Shown piece after piece: positions 24,702 through 32,237 of a DNA stretch of 33,574 nt (positions are counted from its first letter, which is position 1; every line of letters starts with the position of its first letter). A program made the translations under genes and the position numbers. Source of the stretch: Bacteroidales bacterium (GTDB taxonomy: Bacteria; Bacteroidota; Bacteroidia; Bacteroidales; UBA4181). Where the stretch lies: contig JAISCQ010000109.1 in NCBI GenBank assembly GCA_031265445.1, positions 1 through 33,574 of the forward strand, given 5' to 3'. The notes below the pieces were generated by a model. That model saw only the letters and a list, made by a program, of their open reading frames with translations. It was not told the origin of the DNA and made no database searches.

Positions 24702-25934
24702 ATGACGCCACAAATCGTATTCATCATTCTTGTTGCCATCATCGTTGCCGACTTCATCCTCGAAAGCTGGCTCGAACTGTTGAATTTCAGGAACCTTTCG
24801 GAAAAGGTTCCCGAAGAATTGAAAGACCTGTACGACACGGAAAAGTATGTGCAGTCGCAGAAATACGAGCGTGCCAATATCCGCTTCGGATGGATCAGCA
24901 GCGCCTTTAACCTGATATGGATCCTGGGGATGTTCTTCCTCGACGGGTTTTCCCGGGTGGATCGCCTGACGGCCGGCATCACTACGCACCCGATACTGCA
25001 TCCCCTGATTTTCTTCGGTATACTGGGGCTGGCAATCGATATACTGAATACGCCCTTTGCCGTGTACGATACCTTTGTGGTTGAGCAACGCTTCGGATTC
25101 AATAAAACCACCCCGGGACTTTTCATCGCCGATAAACTGAAAGGCTGGTTGTTGACCGGGATCATTGGCGGTGTACTTATGGCGCCTGTGATCTGGTTTT
25201 ACCTGCAAACTACCGTCTATTTCTGGCTGTGGGCATGGTTGCTGGTGTCGATATTCGTGTTGTTCATGACATTTTTTTACTCTTCGCTGATTGTGCCCCT
25301 GTTCAATAAACAGAAACCGCTCGAGGACGGCGATCTCAAATATCGGATCACCTGCCACGCCGAACAGGCCAATTTCCACATCGACAAGATATATACCATC
25401 GACGGATCGAAGCGCTCCACCAAGGCCAACGCCTATTTCAGCGGGATAGGACATAAAAAGCGGATTGTACTGTTCGATACATTGATCGAGGAATTGTCGA
25501 CCGATGAGATTGTAGCCGTCCTGATGCACGAAATTGGGCACTACCGGAAGAAACACATCATCAGCGCCATGATCCTGTCGTTTATCCAGACGGGGATCAT
25601 GCTATTCATCTTCTCGCTGTTTGTGTCACAGCCGGTATTATCGCAAGCATTGGGCGTATCCGGCGCCAGTTTCCATATCGGGCTTATCGCTTTCGGTATC
25701 CTGTACAGCCCCATATCGGTGATCATTGGGTTGATGATGAACACGCTTTCGCGGAAAAACGAATACCAGGCCGATAACTTTGCCACCCGATTCGGGATGG
25801 GGAATGCATTGATCAGTTCGCTGAAGAAGCTGTCGGTCAACAATCTTTCGAACCTGACCCCACATCCGCTTTATGTCTTTTTCCATTACTCGCATCCCAC
25901 ATTATTGCAACGGATACGGAATTTGAAATCGTGA
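24702..25934 (+). CDS. M48 family membrane zinc metalloprotease (Ste24/CAAX protease 1-like)
   Basis: The 410-residue polytopic protein carries the HEIGH zinc motif at 276-280 (VLMHEIGHYRKKH) and the third ligand Glu ~354 in SRKNEYQADNFA. The N-terminal segment (FVVEQRFGFNKTT and LFIADKLKGWLLT) and the ANAYFSGIG block place it with Ste24-type CAAX peptidases rather than HtpX. Seven helices are expected around an internal chamber. Bacteria lack prenylated CAAX proteins, so the role is likely membrane-protein quality control. It starts 9 bp after the lipoprotein gene. Confidence 0.92.
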   Translation: MTPQIVFIILVAIIVADFILESWLELLNFRNLSEKVPEELKDLYDTEKYVQSQKYERANIRFGWISSAFNLIWILGMFFLDGFSRVDRLTAGITTHPILHPLIFFGILGLAIDILNTPFAVYDTFVVEQRFGFNKTTPGLFIADKLKGWLLTGIIGGVLMAPVIWFYLQTTVYFWLWAWLLVSIFVLFMTFFYSSLIVPLFNKQKPLEDGDLKYRITCHAEQANFHIDKIYTIDGSKRSTKANAYFSGIGHKKRIVLFDTLIEELSTDEIVAVLMHEIGHYRKKHIISAMILSFIQTGIMLFIFSLFVSQPVLSQALGVSGASFHIGLIAFGILYSPISVIIGLMMNTLSRKNEYQADNFATRFGMGNALISSLKKLSVNNLSNLTPHPLYVFFHYSHPTLLQRIRNLKS

Positions 25935-25980
25935 ATGTCGAGGTTAACCCCGGAACAAACAAGTAAAAACCAGCGTAAAT

Positions 25981-26051
25981 CAGCGGGAAATTATAAAAAT
26001 ATTGGAACAGGCGTAATCAGCGGAATCAGCGGAAAGTTATGAAAATATTGG
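25981..26051. repeat. 25-bp duplication spanning the response-regulator start
   Basis: CAGCGGGAAATTATAAAAAT followed by ATTGG (25981-26005) recurs as CAGCGGAAAGTTATGAAAAT followed by ATTGG (26027-26051), with 22 of 25 bases identical. The second copy contains the start ATG (26039). The first has ATA at the equivalent place. Short AATCAGCGG phrases surround both. Confidence 0.7.
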
Positions 26052-26719
26052 TTGTAGAAGATGAGTACGAAATGCTAAAATCCATCGAAGCGTCGTTGCT
26101 TTCGGAAAAATACCTGGTGGAAACGGCAACCGATTATTCGTCGGGCATCGAAAAGGCGCTGGTCTACGAATACGATTGTATCCTGCTCGATATTTCGCTG
26201 CCCGGGGGGAGCGGCCTGAGGATACTCGATGAAATGAAGAAAAACGGGATCACTGCAAATGTGATCATCATCTCGGCAAAAAACTCCATTGACGATAAGG
26301 TCTCAGGGCTTGAACTCGGGGCTGACGATTACCTGACCAAGCCTTTCCACATGGCAGAGTTACATGCGCGCATCAAAGCCGTGCTGCGCCGCAAGCAGTT
26401 CGACGGGAAAGATGTGCTGGCGCTGGGAAACGTGTTGCTCAACCACACGCGGCGCCAGGTTTCGGTCGACGGACGGCCCCTGGAGATGACCCGCAAAGAG
26501 TTTGACATCCTGGTTTTCTTTGCCGCCAATATCAATCGCTTGATCACCCGCGAGGCGCTTGCCGAAAATGTGTGGGGCGATCATATCGACAACGCGGATA
26601 ATTTCGACTTCATCTACGCACAGATCAAGAATATCCGGAAAAAGATGAAGGACGGCAATGCAGACATTCGGCTGAAAAGCGTGTACGGTGTAGGATATAA
26701 ACTGATCATTGACTCATGA
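26039..26719 (+). CDS. OmpR-family response regulator
   Basis: The protein has 226 residues. The receiver domain (1-~120) has acidic residues in VVEDEYEM, the phosphoacceptor Asp51 in LLDISLPG, Ser79 in IIISAK and Lys101 in YLTKPF. The C-terminal winged helix (~130-225) carries LEMTRKEFDILVFFAANINR and the recognition helix/wing with SVYGVGYKL. It overlaps the sensor kinase gene by 4 nt (ATGA), so the pair is one operon. The downstream PepSY-like gene is a plausible target, since this pairing is common in Bacteroidota. Confidence 0.94.
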   Translation: MKILVVEDEYEMLKSIEASLLSEKYLVETATDYSSGIEKALVYEYDCILLDISLPGGSGLRILDEMKKNGITANVIIISAKNSIDDKVSGLELGADDYLTKPFHMAELHARIKAVLRRKQFDGKDVLALGNVLLNHTRRQVSVDGRPLEMTRKEFDILVFFAANINRLITREALAENVWGDHIDNADNFDFIYAQIKNIRKKMKDGNADIRLKSVYGVGYKLIIDS

Positions 26720-28008
26720 AACTCGTCGATCACCTTGTATACCGTTTGTTAGGCATGATGCTGCCGGTGATAGGCGTTTGGTCGGTTGCCTGTTTTCTGA
26801 TGCAGATATACGAGATATACGACGGTATTGATGAAGGACTGATCAACCTGAAACAGGAATTTATACGGCAAGCCAATACCGAACCGGGGTTCGTCAACGA
26901 TATGGAGAAACACAATCCGTTGAACATCATCGTTAAAAAGGCGGATTACGATTCGGTGAAGCATCTGGAGGAACGCGCCTATACCGGTATGGTGTATTTC
27001 GCCACCGAAGAGGAGGAGGAAGAGGTCAGGCTGCTCGAAACAGCTTTTCGGTGCGATTTGAACGGGCAATACTACACGTTGAAAATTTTTACCTCGAATG
27101 TAGAAAGCAACGACCTGATCAAAAATATACTCTATTCGCTGATAGCGTTTTATTTCGTATTGGCATTGACGCTTATCTTCACAGGGAAAAAAGTGATCAG
27201 GCGGGCTACCCGGCCATTTTTCCATTTGCTGGAAAAGTTGGAGCATTTCAACCTGGATGAGGCCGGTATGATTGACTTTCCGAAAACACAGGTCAAGGAA
27301 TTCAATGCTCTGAACAATTCGGTGAAGAAATTGCTGGAGAACAACATCCGGATCTATAACGAACAAAAAAGATTCATTGAAAATGCGGCCCATGAGCTGC
27401 AAACCCCGTTGGCCATTGTGATCGGGAAACTGGAACTGCTGATCAACCGGCAGGATATACAACCCGAACCGTTGAAAGAAATCAGTTCCGCCCTGAATAT
27501 CCTCGGCAAGATGAAACGTTTGAACAGCAGTCTGCTCCTGCTCTCGAAAATCAAAAACAAACAATTTCCGAAAAGCCGGCAACTCGACCTTTCGGATATC
27601 TTCATGCAGGTGTTCGACGATTACAGGGAACTGACGGAACATCGCAGGCTGAAACTTGATGTATACAGGCAGGGGAACCCCGTTTGCTCAATGAACCCCG
27701 ACCTGGCGCTGATCATGGTATCCAACCTGGTGAAAAACGCCATATCGCACAACATCCCGGAAGGAACCATTCGCGCCCGCTTTTCAACCGACACAATTGT
27801 CATTGCCAACGACGGTAATCATCATGTGCAGGGCGACGATATTTTCGAACGTTATCAAACCCGCTCCGATCAATCGCAGACATTAGGGTTGGGCTTATCC
27901 ATTGTCAAGTCCATCACCGATTTGTATGGCATGGAAATCAGTTACAAATACGACCGGCAACACATCATTACCATTCATTTCCCCGATAATCGCAGAAAAA
28001 CGGGTTAA
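26716..28008 (+). CDS. Sensor histidine kinase
   Basis: The protein has 430 residues. Two membrane helices (~11-33 and ~137-156) flank a ~100-residue periplasmic sensor containing an acidic run (EEEEEEV, ~98-104). A HAMP-like linker follows. The H-box ENAAHELQTPLAIV has the phosphoacceptor His226, the N-box is NLVKNAISHN, and the ATP lid/G2 region is LGLGLSIVKSI. The run of six glutamates in the sensor could bind a cation, but that is speculation. It partners with the response regulator whose gene it overlaps. Confidence 0.93.
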   Translation: MKLVDHLVYRLLGMMLPVIGVWSVACFLMQIYEIYDGIDEGLINLKQEFIRQANTEPGFVNDMEKHNPLNIIVKKADYDSVKHLEERAYTGMVYFATEEEEEEVRLLETAFRCDLNGQYYTLKIFTSNVESNDLIKNILYSLIAFYFVLALTLIFTGKKVIRRATRPFFHLLEKLEHFNLDEAGMIDFPKTQVKEFNALNNSVKKLLENNIRIYNEQKRFIENAAHELQTPLAIVIGKLELLINRQDIQPEPLKEISSALNILGKMKRLNSSLLLLSKIKNKQFPKSRQLDLSDIFMQVFDDYRELTEHRRLKLDVYRQGNPVCSMNPDLALIMVSNLVKNAISHNIPEGTIRARFSTDTIVIANDGNHHVQGDDIFERYQTRSDQSQTLGLGLSIVKSITDLYGMEISYKYDRQHIITIHFPDNRRKTG

Positions 28009-28077
28009 GAAACCTGCGAAAATCCGTGAATTCTGCGGGAAATGAAATTTATCAGGAAAATTTATTTTTATTCCCAA

Positions 28078-28105
28078 TTGTTTTCAGATTTGCTCCCGTA
28101 CTTTG
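28078..28105 (+). promoter_or_regulatory. Candidate promoter upstream of PepSY-like gene
   Basis: TTG (28078-28080) and TACTTTG (28099-28105) are spaced 18 bp. The -7 box is one T shorter than consensus. Transcription would start near 28112, upstream of both possible starts of the next gene (28135 and 28267). Confidence 0.5.
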
Positions 28106-28266
28106 CAGTCATTATTCATTAAAAAAGTAACGATATGAAAACTTTATTTGATTCTTTATTTGTGGAAAAATCGAACGGCAGGTCGACAGACAGCGATGTT
28201 ACGTTCGTCCGACCGTTAAGCGGCGAGGACCGGATCATCCGGTATTCATTGAAAAATTGTAAGAAA

Positions 28267-28794
28267 ATGAACTTAATCATGAAATTTTTGACGACGGTAT
28301 CAGTAAGTATCGTTTTATTTGCCTGTTCCCACACGGTGGTTTCACAAACGCCGGCTATCAGTGTGGTTTATACGGATGAGCAGATTGATGCCATGATCGA
28401 ATCCTACCATGCCGCGTCCGACAGGGATGTTATTGCTCCGGAAGTCATCAGCCGCGCATTTGTCGGCCATTTCCCCAATGCAAGAGATATTGACTGGGAA
28501 GTTTCGAACAATATCTACAAAGTGGATTTCGACATCCGGGTTACCGATTACGAAGCTTGGTACGATGCTTCGGGCAACCTGCTGATGTATATCTTCGATG
28601 TGAGGGTGTCGTCGTTGCCTGCCGTTGTAAAAAACGCAGTCAGCCAAAAATACCCGAAATTCAGGATCGACGATGTCGAAAAATTTTATCAGGGGTCTGT
28701 TGCGGGGTACAAAGTAAAAGTCGAAAAGGGAAAAATCGAGTATGAAGCATGGTTCCGCGAGGACGGAACGTTTATCAGGGAACGGTTGGACTAA
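28267..28794 (+). CDS. Exported PepSY-like domain protein
   Basis: From ATG 28267 the protein has 175 residues. It has a signal peptide (MKFLTTVSVSIVLFACS, possibly a lipobox at LFAC) and then two PepSY-like/BLIP-like repeats: FVGHFPNARDIDWEV...YEAWYDASGNLL and AVSQKYPKFRIDDVEKF...YEAWFREDGTFI. Proteins of this type (PF11396) often sit beside two-component systems in Bacteroidota, as here. The frame stays open upstream to ATG 28135, adding 44 residues before the signal peptide. I prefer 28267 because a signal peptide should be terminal, but the upstream ATG lies right behind the likely promoter and may be a leader ORF. Confidence 0.8.
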   Translation: MNLIMKFLTTVSVSIVLFACSHTVVSQTPAISVVYTDEQIDAMIESYHAASDRDVIAPEVISRAFVGHFPNARDIDWEVSNNIYKVDFDIRVTDYEAWYDASGNLLMYIFDVRVSSLPAVVKNAVSQKYPKFRIDDVEKFYQGSVAGYKVKVEKGKIEYEAWFREDGTFIRERLD

Positions 28795-28896
28795 TGCCCT
28801 GTTCGGGTGAAACACACGACAACAGTCCGGACGCCGACCGGCAAGCCCATGCGATAAATATTTTTTGAGAGGAATGGTTTTTTTATAAAAAACATG

Positions 28897-28904
28897 TAGG
28901 TTTG
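28897..28904 (+). promoter_or_regulatory. -7 promoter element of the ROK kinase gene (TAGGTTTG)
   Basis: It is an exact TAnnTTTG match 52 bp upstream of the ATG at 28957. The -33 position holds ATGG instead of TTTG. Confidence 0.55.
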
Positions 28905-28956
28905 TCTGTTTAAAAAATGAAGATCATCTGGTAAAATCAAAACCGTTTACTTACCT

Positions 28957-29721
28957 ATGAAATCAAAGTTTGTATTGGGCGTCGATATTGGTGGATCCGG
29001 CATCAAGGGCGCAATTGTTGATGTGAAAACAGGAGAGATGGCTACCGACAGGTGCCGAATACCCACGCCGGAGCCATCGACCCCCGAAGCCGTAGTAGAT
29101 ACGATCAGGCAGATCGCTAAAAAGTTTGGCTGGAAAGGCCCTGTCGGTATCGGTTTTCCGGGCGTCATACAACACGGGGCAGTTAAAACCGCGGCAAATG
29201 TCGACAACGGTTGGCTGAATGTTGACCTGGAAAAATTAGTTGGAAAACGCACCGGCAATAAATGTGTGGCTGTTAATGATGCCGATGCGGCAGGTATGGC
29301 CGAAATGAAATACGGTGCAGGTCGCAAAAACAAGGGTACAGTCATCATGTTGACTGTAGGTACCGGCATTGGATGTTCGCTTTTCACGCAAGGCAAGCTG
29401 GTTCCTAACTGCGAGTGGGGTCACCTCTGCTTGCCCGGCGGCGTTGACGATGCAGAAAAATGGGCTTCGGATGCCGCCCGTAAAAATTTCGACCTTACAT
29501 GGGATGAATGGATGCAGCGTCTGAAAATCTACCTCAACTATGTGGAAGATATGTTCTGGCCCGATTTGATCGTTATCGGCGGCGGATTGGCTAAAAAACT
29601 TGAAAAAAACGGTATCCCTTTCGAAACGCGTACCCAAATCGTTCCTGCCCAACTGTTGAATGAAGCCGGAATTATCGGCGCCGCGGTTGCTGCAAAGAAA
29701 CTTTTAAAAGATACCCGATAA
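28957..29721 (+). CDS. ppgK: ROK-family kinase, polyphosphate glucokinase-like
   Basis: The 254-residue sugar kinase of the ROK/ASKHA fold has the phosphate-1 loop VLGVDIGGSGIKGAIVD (6-22), GIGFPGVIQ and the catalytic Asp in AVNDADAAGMAEM. The phosphate-2 block LTVGTGIGCSLF and an adenosine-motif-like VIGGGLAKKL follow. Overall length and the lack of the ROK zinc Cys cluster match the polyphosphate/ATP glucokinases (PPGK), which make glucose-6-phosphate. The ENCEWGH-type segment (PNCEWGHLCLPGG) is the PPGK equivalent of the ROK E-x-G-H motif. Choice of polyphosphate over ATP cannot be read from sequence. It is convergent with galU across a bidirectional terminator. Confidence 0.85.
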   Translation: MKSKFVLGVDIGGSGIKGAIVDVKTGEMATDRCRIPTPEPSTPEAVVDTIRQIAKKFGWKGPVGIGFPGVIQHGAVKTAANVDNGWLNVDLEKLVGKRTGNKCVAVNDADAAGMAEMKYGAGRKNKGTVIMLTVGTGIGCSLFTQGKLVPNCEWGHLCLPGGVDDAEKWASDAARKNFDLTWDEWMQRLKIYLNYVEDMFWPDLIVIGGGLAKKLEKNGIPFETRTQIVPAQLLNEAGIIGAAVAAKKLLKDTR

Positions 29722-29760
29722 GATACACATGCTTCGTCATCGTCGCCAAGCATGCGTATC
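29722..29760. terminator. Bidirectional terminator between ROK kinase and galU
   Basis: GATACACATGCTT (29722-29734) and AAGCATGCGTATC (29748-29760) form a 13-bp stem with one mismatch and a 13-nt loop. On the plus strand TTTGCGTTTTTG follows. On the minus strand the A/C mismatch becomes a G-T wobble. It sits exactly between two convergent genes. Confidence 0.8.
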
Positions 29761-29779
29761 TTTGCGTTTTTGTGCGAGA

Positions 29780-30667
29780 TTAAGCATTTGCCCGCGCATC
29801 ATCAATATCCTCGATGGTTTTGCGCAGGAAGGCCTCAAATGGTGCAGCAAACTCGCGGCGGCGCAAGGCAAACTCCACGGTTGTTTTCAGGAAATCGAGC
29901 TTATTGCCCATATCGTATCGTTTGCCTTCAATCGTCGAAGCGATGATATTTTCCTGTTTCAGGAGCAGACGCAAGGCATCGGTCAGTTGCACTTCGTTGC
30001 TTTTTCCGCGTTCGGTACGTTCAATGGCCGAGAAAATCTGCGGCGTGAGGATGTAGCGTCCTGCTATGGCCAGATCGGATGGCGCCTTGTCACGGTCGGG
30101 CTTTTCCACCAGTTCCGACAGTTGCATCATCCGGTCGTTCAGATGCGTGCCGCCCACAATCCCGTAGCGCGAAACCTTGTCGCAGGGAACACGCTCCACA
30201 GCAATGACGCATTGGTGATATTGGTCATAAGCATCAATCAGCTGCTGGGTAACCGGAATAATCGAACTGATGATGGTATCGCCCAGCAGCACTGCAAAAG
30301 GCTCGTCACCACAATGGAACCGGGCATGGTAGATGGCATCGCCCAGGCCGTTAAGCTCCTTCTGGCGGATGAAGTGTATATTGGCCATATCCTCGATGTG
30401 GCGAAGCTGGTTGTACAGCGTTTCGTCCTCCAGTTCCTGTATCCGCGCTTCCAGTTCGGGGTTCCTGTCAAAGTGATCTTCGATGGAACGCTTGCCTTTC
30501 CCTGAAATAATCAAAATGTCTTCGATACCCGAATCAACACATTCCTGCACCACATACTGTATCGTGGGCGTGTCGATGATGGGCAACATTTCCTTCGGCT
30601 GCGCCTTGGTTGCAGGCAAAAAACGGGTCCCGAGTCCTGCTGCGGGAATAACTGCTTTTCTGATCAT
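29780..30667 (-). CDS. galU: UTP-glucose-1-phosphate uridylyltransferase
   Basis: From ATG 30667 (MIRKAVIPAAGLGTRFLPAT) the protein has 295 residues, the usual GalU length. Nucleotide-binding AAGLGTRFLPATKAQPKEML, the FAVLLGDTII metal-binding Asp segment and VEKPDRDKAPSDLAIAGRYI are all present. It makes UDP-glucose for glycan and envelope synthesis. An in-frame ATG at 30694 adds nine residues before the conserved start, so I rejected it. The gene follows a glucuronokinase-like GHMP kinase by 82 bp on the same strand, so this or a relaxed-specificity version could also activate glucuronate-1-phosphate. This last point is inference. Confidence 0.94.
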   Translation of the reverse strand: MIRKAVIPAAGLGTRFLPATKAQPKEMLPIIDTPTIQYVVQECVDSGIEDILIISGKGKRSIEDHFDRNPELEARIQELEDETLYNQLRHIEDMANIHFIRQKELNGLGDAIYHARFHCGDEPFAVLLGDTIISSIIPVTQQLIDAYDQYHQCVIAVERVPCDKVSRYGIVGGTHLNDRMMQLSELVEKPDRDKAPSDLAIAGRYILTPQIFSAIERTERGKSNEVQLTDALRLLLKQENIIASTIEGKRYDMGNKLDFLKTTVEFALRRREFAAPFEAFLRKTIEDIDDARANA

Positions 30668-30749
30668 TGATATAATTCGAGTTTCAAGTTTCAAGTTTGA
30701 AATTTCAGGTTACTGGCTTTGCCCGATTGAATATCAAACGTTGAAACGG

Positions 30750-31745
30750 TTATAATACATACGGTTTAATTACTCTTGCATTGATTTTTTTAAGGTTTAC
30801 CACCAGTTTGCTCAAAGTTTCGTCATCGGGATACATACCGATGATGGCGCCGCCCGAGCCGGAAAATTTGGCCGAAACGCCTGAAGCCCTCGCAATCCGC
30901 ACAAACTCCATGTTGCTTTCGGAGATGTTCATGATCTTGCAGCGAAGGTCGAAATTGTAATCGATCAACTGGTTCAAGGTCTTGTAATCCCTGTTGATGA
31001 GGGCCTGCTTGCCTTCCACAGCTACTTCGCCCAACTCGCGAATGGTTTGGTGTACCAATTCGTCGCCATTGTTGTAACGCTCTTTCAGGTTGTTGAATAC
31101 AGGCCCCGACACTTTGCTCAGGTCGATTTTATAGGCCATGTACAGTTTGGGAAGCAACGCGGGATCTAATCGCTGGTACTTGCCGTGGTTGTGCTTTTCC
31201 ATGTATTTCCTGTCAAAATCCATATACACACATCCTTCGTACGTCTGTATCACTCTGTCCTGCAAGCCGGCATTAATTGACAGTTCCTCGGTTTCGGCAG
31301 CAAGTACGAGGCTGGGTACTATTTCGACGGGTATCTGTACATCGTAGAACTGCATCAGGGCGCGCATGGCGGCGGTAGCGATCGCGCTGGAGCCGGCCAT
31401 GCCTACCTGGCGCGGTATGGACGACTCGTACCGGATGGTAAAGTTCTTGTTTGCCAGCCTGATCCGGTTCAAATCGCAATATTCGCAAAAACGCTTGATC
31501 ACGGCTTTAATCAAGCGCCGACCTCCATAATAACCGCTTCGTCTAATGGTATCGGTCAGATGGTATATATTGCGGAAACTGTTCCGGTCGACTTCCATTT
31601 CCTCGATCACCAGTTCAGGAGTCTGGTATAGCGATACGATCGCCCCGAAGTTTTTGACAATAATCGAAACTGTTTTTCCAAAATATCCGTCGGACGGGTT
31701 TCCCAACAACCCGGCACGGGCATAAGCCCTACATTCTATAATCAT
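30750..31745 (-). CDS. GHMP kinase, glucuronokinase-like
   Basis: The 331-residue GHMP-fold sugar kinase strongly resembles plant glucuronokinase from memory: ARAGLLGNPSDGYFGKTVS at the N-terminus, YYGGRRLIKAVIKRF, and the ATP loop PRQVGMAGSSAIATAAM (~113-129). AGLQDRVIQTYEGCVYMDF and the late FSGSGGAIIG motif follow. Glucuronokinase phosphorylates D-glucuronate at C1 for recycling into UDP-glucuronate. Related bacterial kinases may instead use galactose, arabinose or heptose sugars. Its neighbour galU supplies a UTP-sugar-phosphate transferase. A minus-strand TATTTTTG box lies 36 bp upstream of the ATG. Confidence 0.82.
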   Translation of the reverse strand: MIIECRAYARAGLLGNPSDGYFGKTVSIIVKNFGAIVSLYQTPELVIEEMEVDRNSFRNIYHLTDTIRRSGYYGGRRLIKAVIKRFCEYCDLNRIRLANKNFTIRYESSIPRQVGMAGSSAIATAAMRALMQFYDVQIPVEIVPSLVLAAETEELSINAGLQDRVIQTYEGCVYMDFDRKYMEKHNHGKYQRLDPALLPKLYMAYKIDLSKVSGPVFNNLKERYNNGDELVHQTIRELGEVAVEGKQALINRDYKTLNQLIDYNFDLRCKIMNISESNMEFVRIARASGVSAKFSGSGGAIIGMYPDDETLSKLVVNLKKINARVIKPYVL

Positions 31746-31780
31746 AATCGAAACCTGTAAAATGACTCTGTTTCACACGG

Positions 31781-31788
31781 CAAAAATA
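31781..31788 (-). promoter_or_regulatory. -7 promoter element of the GHMP kinase gene (TATTTTTG)
   Basis: It is an exact TAnnTTTG match on the minus strand, 36 bp upstream of the ATG. A second identical box lies at 31832-31839. Neither has a clean -33 TTTG. Confidence 0.5.
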
Positions 31789-31864
31789 AGCATTTCATTG
31801 TAATATATAACGAAAAGAGAACCATGTTTCACAAAAATACATTCTAATGGTTGTAATAAAAATG

Positions 31865-31965
31865 GGTATTGTTAAATTCATGTAGTTTTTGGACAAAATT
31901 TGAGATTTAAACTGTTATTTTTCAGTTATATGGTTTTATCGAATCTATGCCAATTTAACAATACC
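31865..31965. mobile_element. 101-bp MITE with 14-bp TIRs and 8-bp target duplication
   Basis: GGTATTGTTAAATT (31865-31878) and AATTTAACAATACC (31952-31965) are perfect 14-bp inverted repeats. The element is flanked on both sides by the identical 8-mer TAAAAATG (31857-31864 and 31966-31973). This is direct evidence of transposition. The 73-bp interior is AT-rich, has no ORF and holds a small hairpin (AACTG/CAGTT, 31910-31927). An AT-rich 8-bp duplication and GG-starting ends fit families such as IS1595, IS1 or ISL3, but the parent element is not in this window. It must have been moved in trans. Confidence 0.85.
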
Positions 31966-32002
31966 TAAAAATGATATACTGTTGCTTTCGATGATTTTTT
32001 TT

Positions 32003-32054
32003 GCATAAAGTTCAAATGAAATTCGGTTTATCTAATAAATATGCGTTACCTTTG
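32003..32054 (+). promoter_or_regulatory. Promoter/operator module, copy A (candidate small RNA)
   Basis: GCATAAAGTTCAAATGAA followed by ATTCGG (32003-32026) lies 20 bp before TACCTTTG (32047-32054), an exact -7 box. The module recurs at 32186-32237 with 23/24 identity in the upstream block and identical spacing. The inner TTCA-AA-TGAA is an inverted repeat centred near -40, where a class II activator would bind. The -33 TTTG is absent, as expected of an activator-dependent promoter. Confidence 0.65.
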
Positions 32055-32060
32055 TCGAAA

Positions 32061-32159
32061 GTATATAGATGTTACCCCAAAAACTCCAGAATAATCAATC
32101 GTTTTTTGGGAGAATAACTTGGGGAATCCCTCTTGTGATAAGATGGATTCCTTTTTTTT
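32061..32159 (+). ncRNA. Candidate ~100-nt terminated small RNA
   Basis: A promoter (TACCTTTG, 32047-32054) and a strong intrinsic terminator (32123-32159) bracket about 100 nt with no credible ORF. The body can form CCCCAA (32075-32080) with TTGGGG (32119-32124). Alternatively CCCAAAAAC (32076-32084) pairs with GTTTTTTGGG (32101-32110). These pairings exclude each other. It does not show the SRP or tmRNA signatures. It may be a free sRNA, or the first part of an attenuated leader for the FKBP gene. The second promoter behind the terminator favours a separate RNA. Confidence 0.45.
32123..32159 (+). terminator. Intrinsic terminator of the candidate small RNA
   Basis: GGAATCC (32123-32129) pairs with GGATTCC (32145-32151). 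After one mismatch, TCTT pairs with AAGA around a GTGAT loop. Eight T residues follow (32152-32159). Confidence 0.85.
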
Positions 32160-32185
32160 GAAGCGCGGAGCAATTTCCGCCTTTC

Positions 32186-32237
32186 GCATAAGGTTCAAAT
32201 GAAATTCGGATGATGCAATAAAAAAATGTTACCTTTG
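32186..32237 (+). promoter_or_regulatory. Promoter/operator module, copy B (FKBP gene)
   Basis: It repeats copy A: GCATAAGGTTCAAATGAA followed by ATTCGG (32186-32209), 20 bp, then TACCTTTG (32230-32237). The two copies are 183 bp apart and 43 of 52 positions agree. Differences are confined almost entirely to the 20-bp spacer, so both the upstream block and the -7 box seem to be under selection. Transcription would begin near 32244, about 70 bases before the FKBP ATG. Confidence 0.65.

Noticed and set aside
30676-30712. TTTCAAG repeats upstream of galU
   Set aside because: Short low-complexity repeats with no symmetric or spaced arrangement that would suggest an operator.
32061-32159. SRP RNA, 6S RNA or tmRNA
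   Set aside because: No SRP-type GNAR loop with asymmetric internal loop and no tRNA-like ends are visible. It is also too short for the usual 6S bubble.
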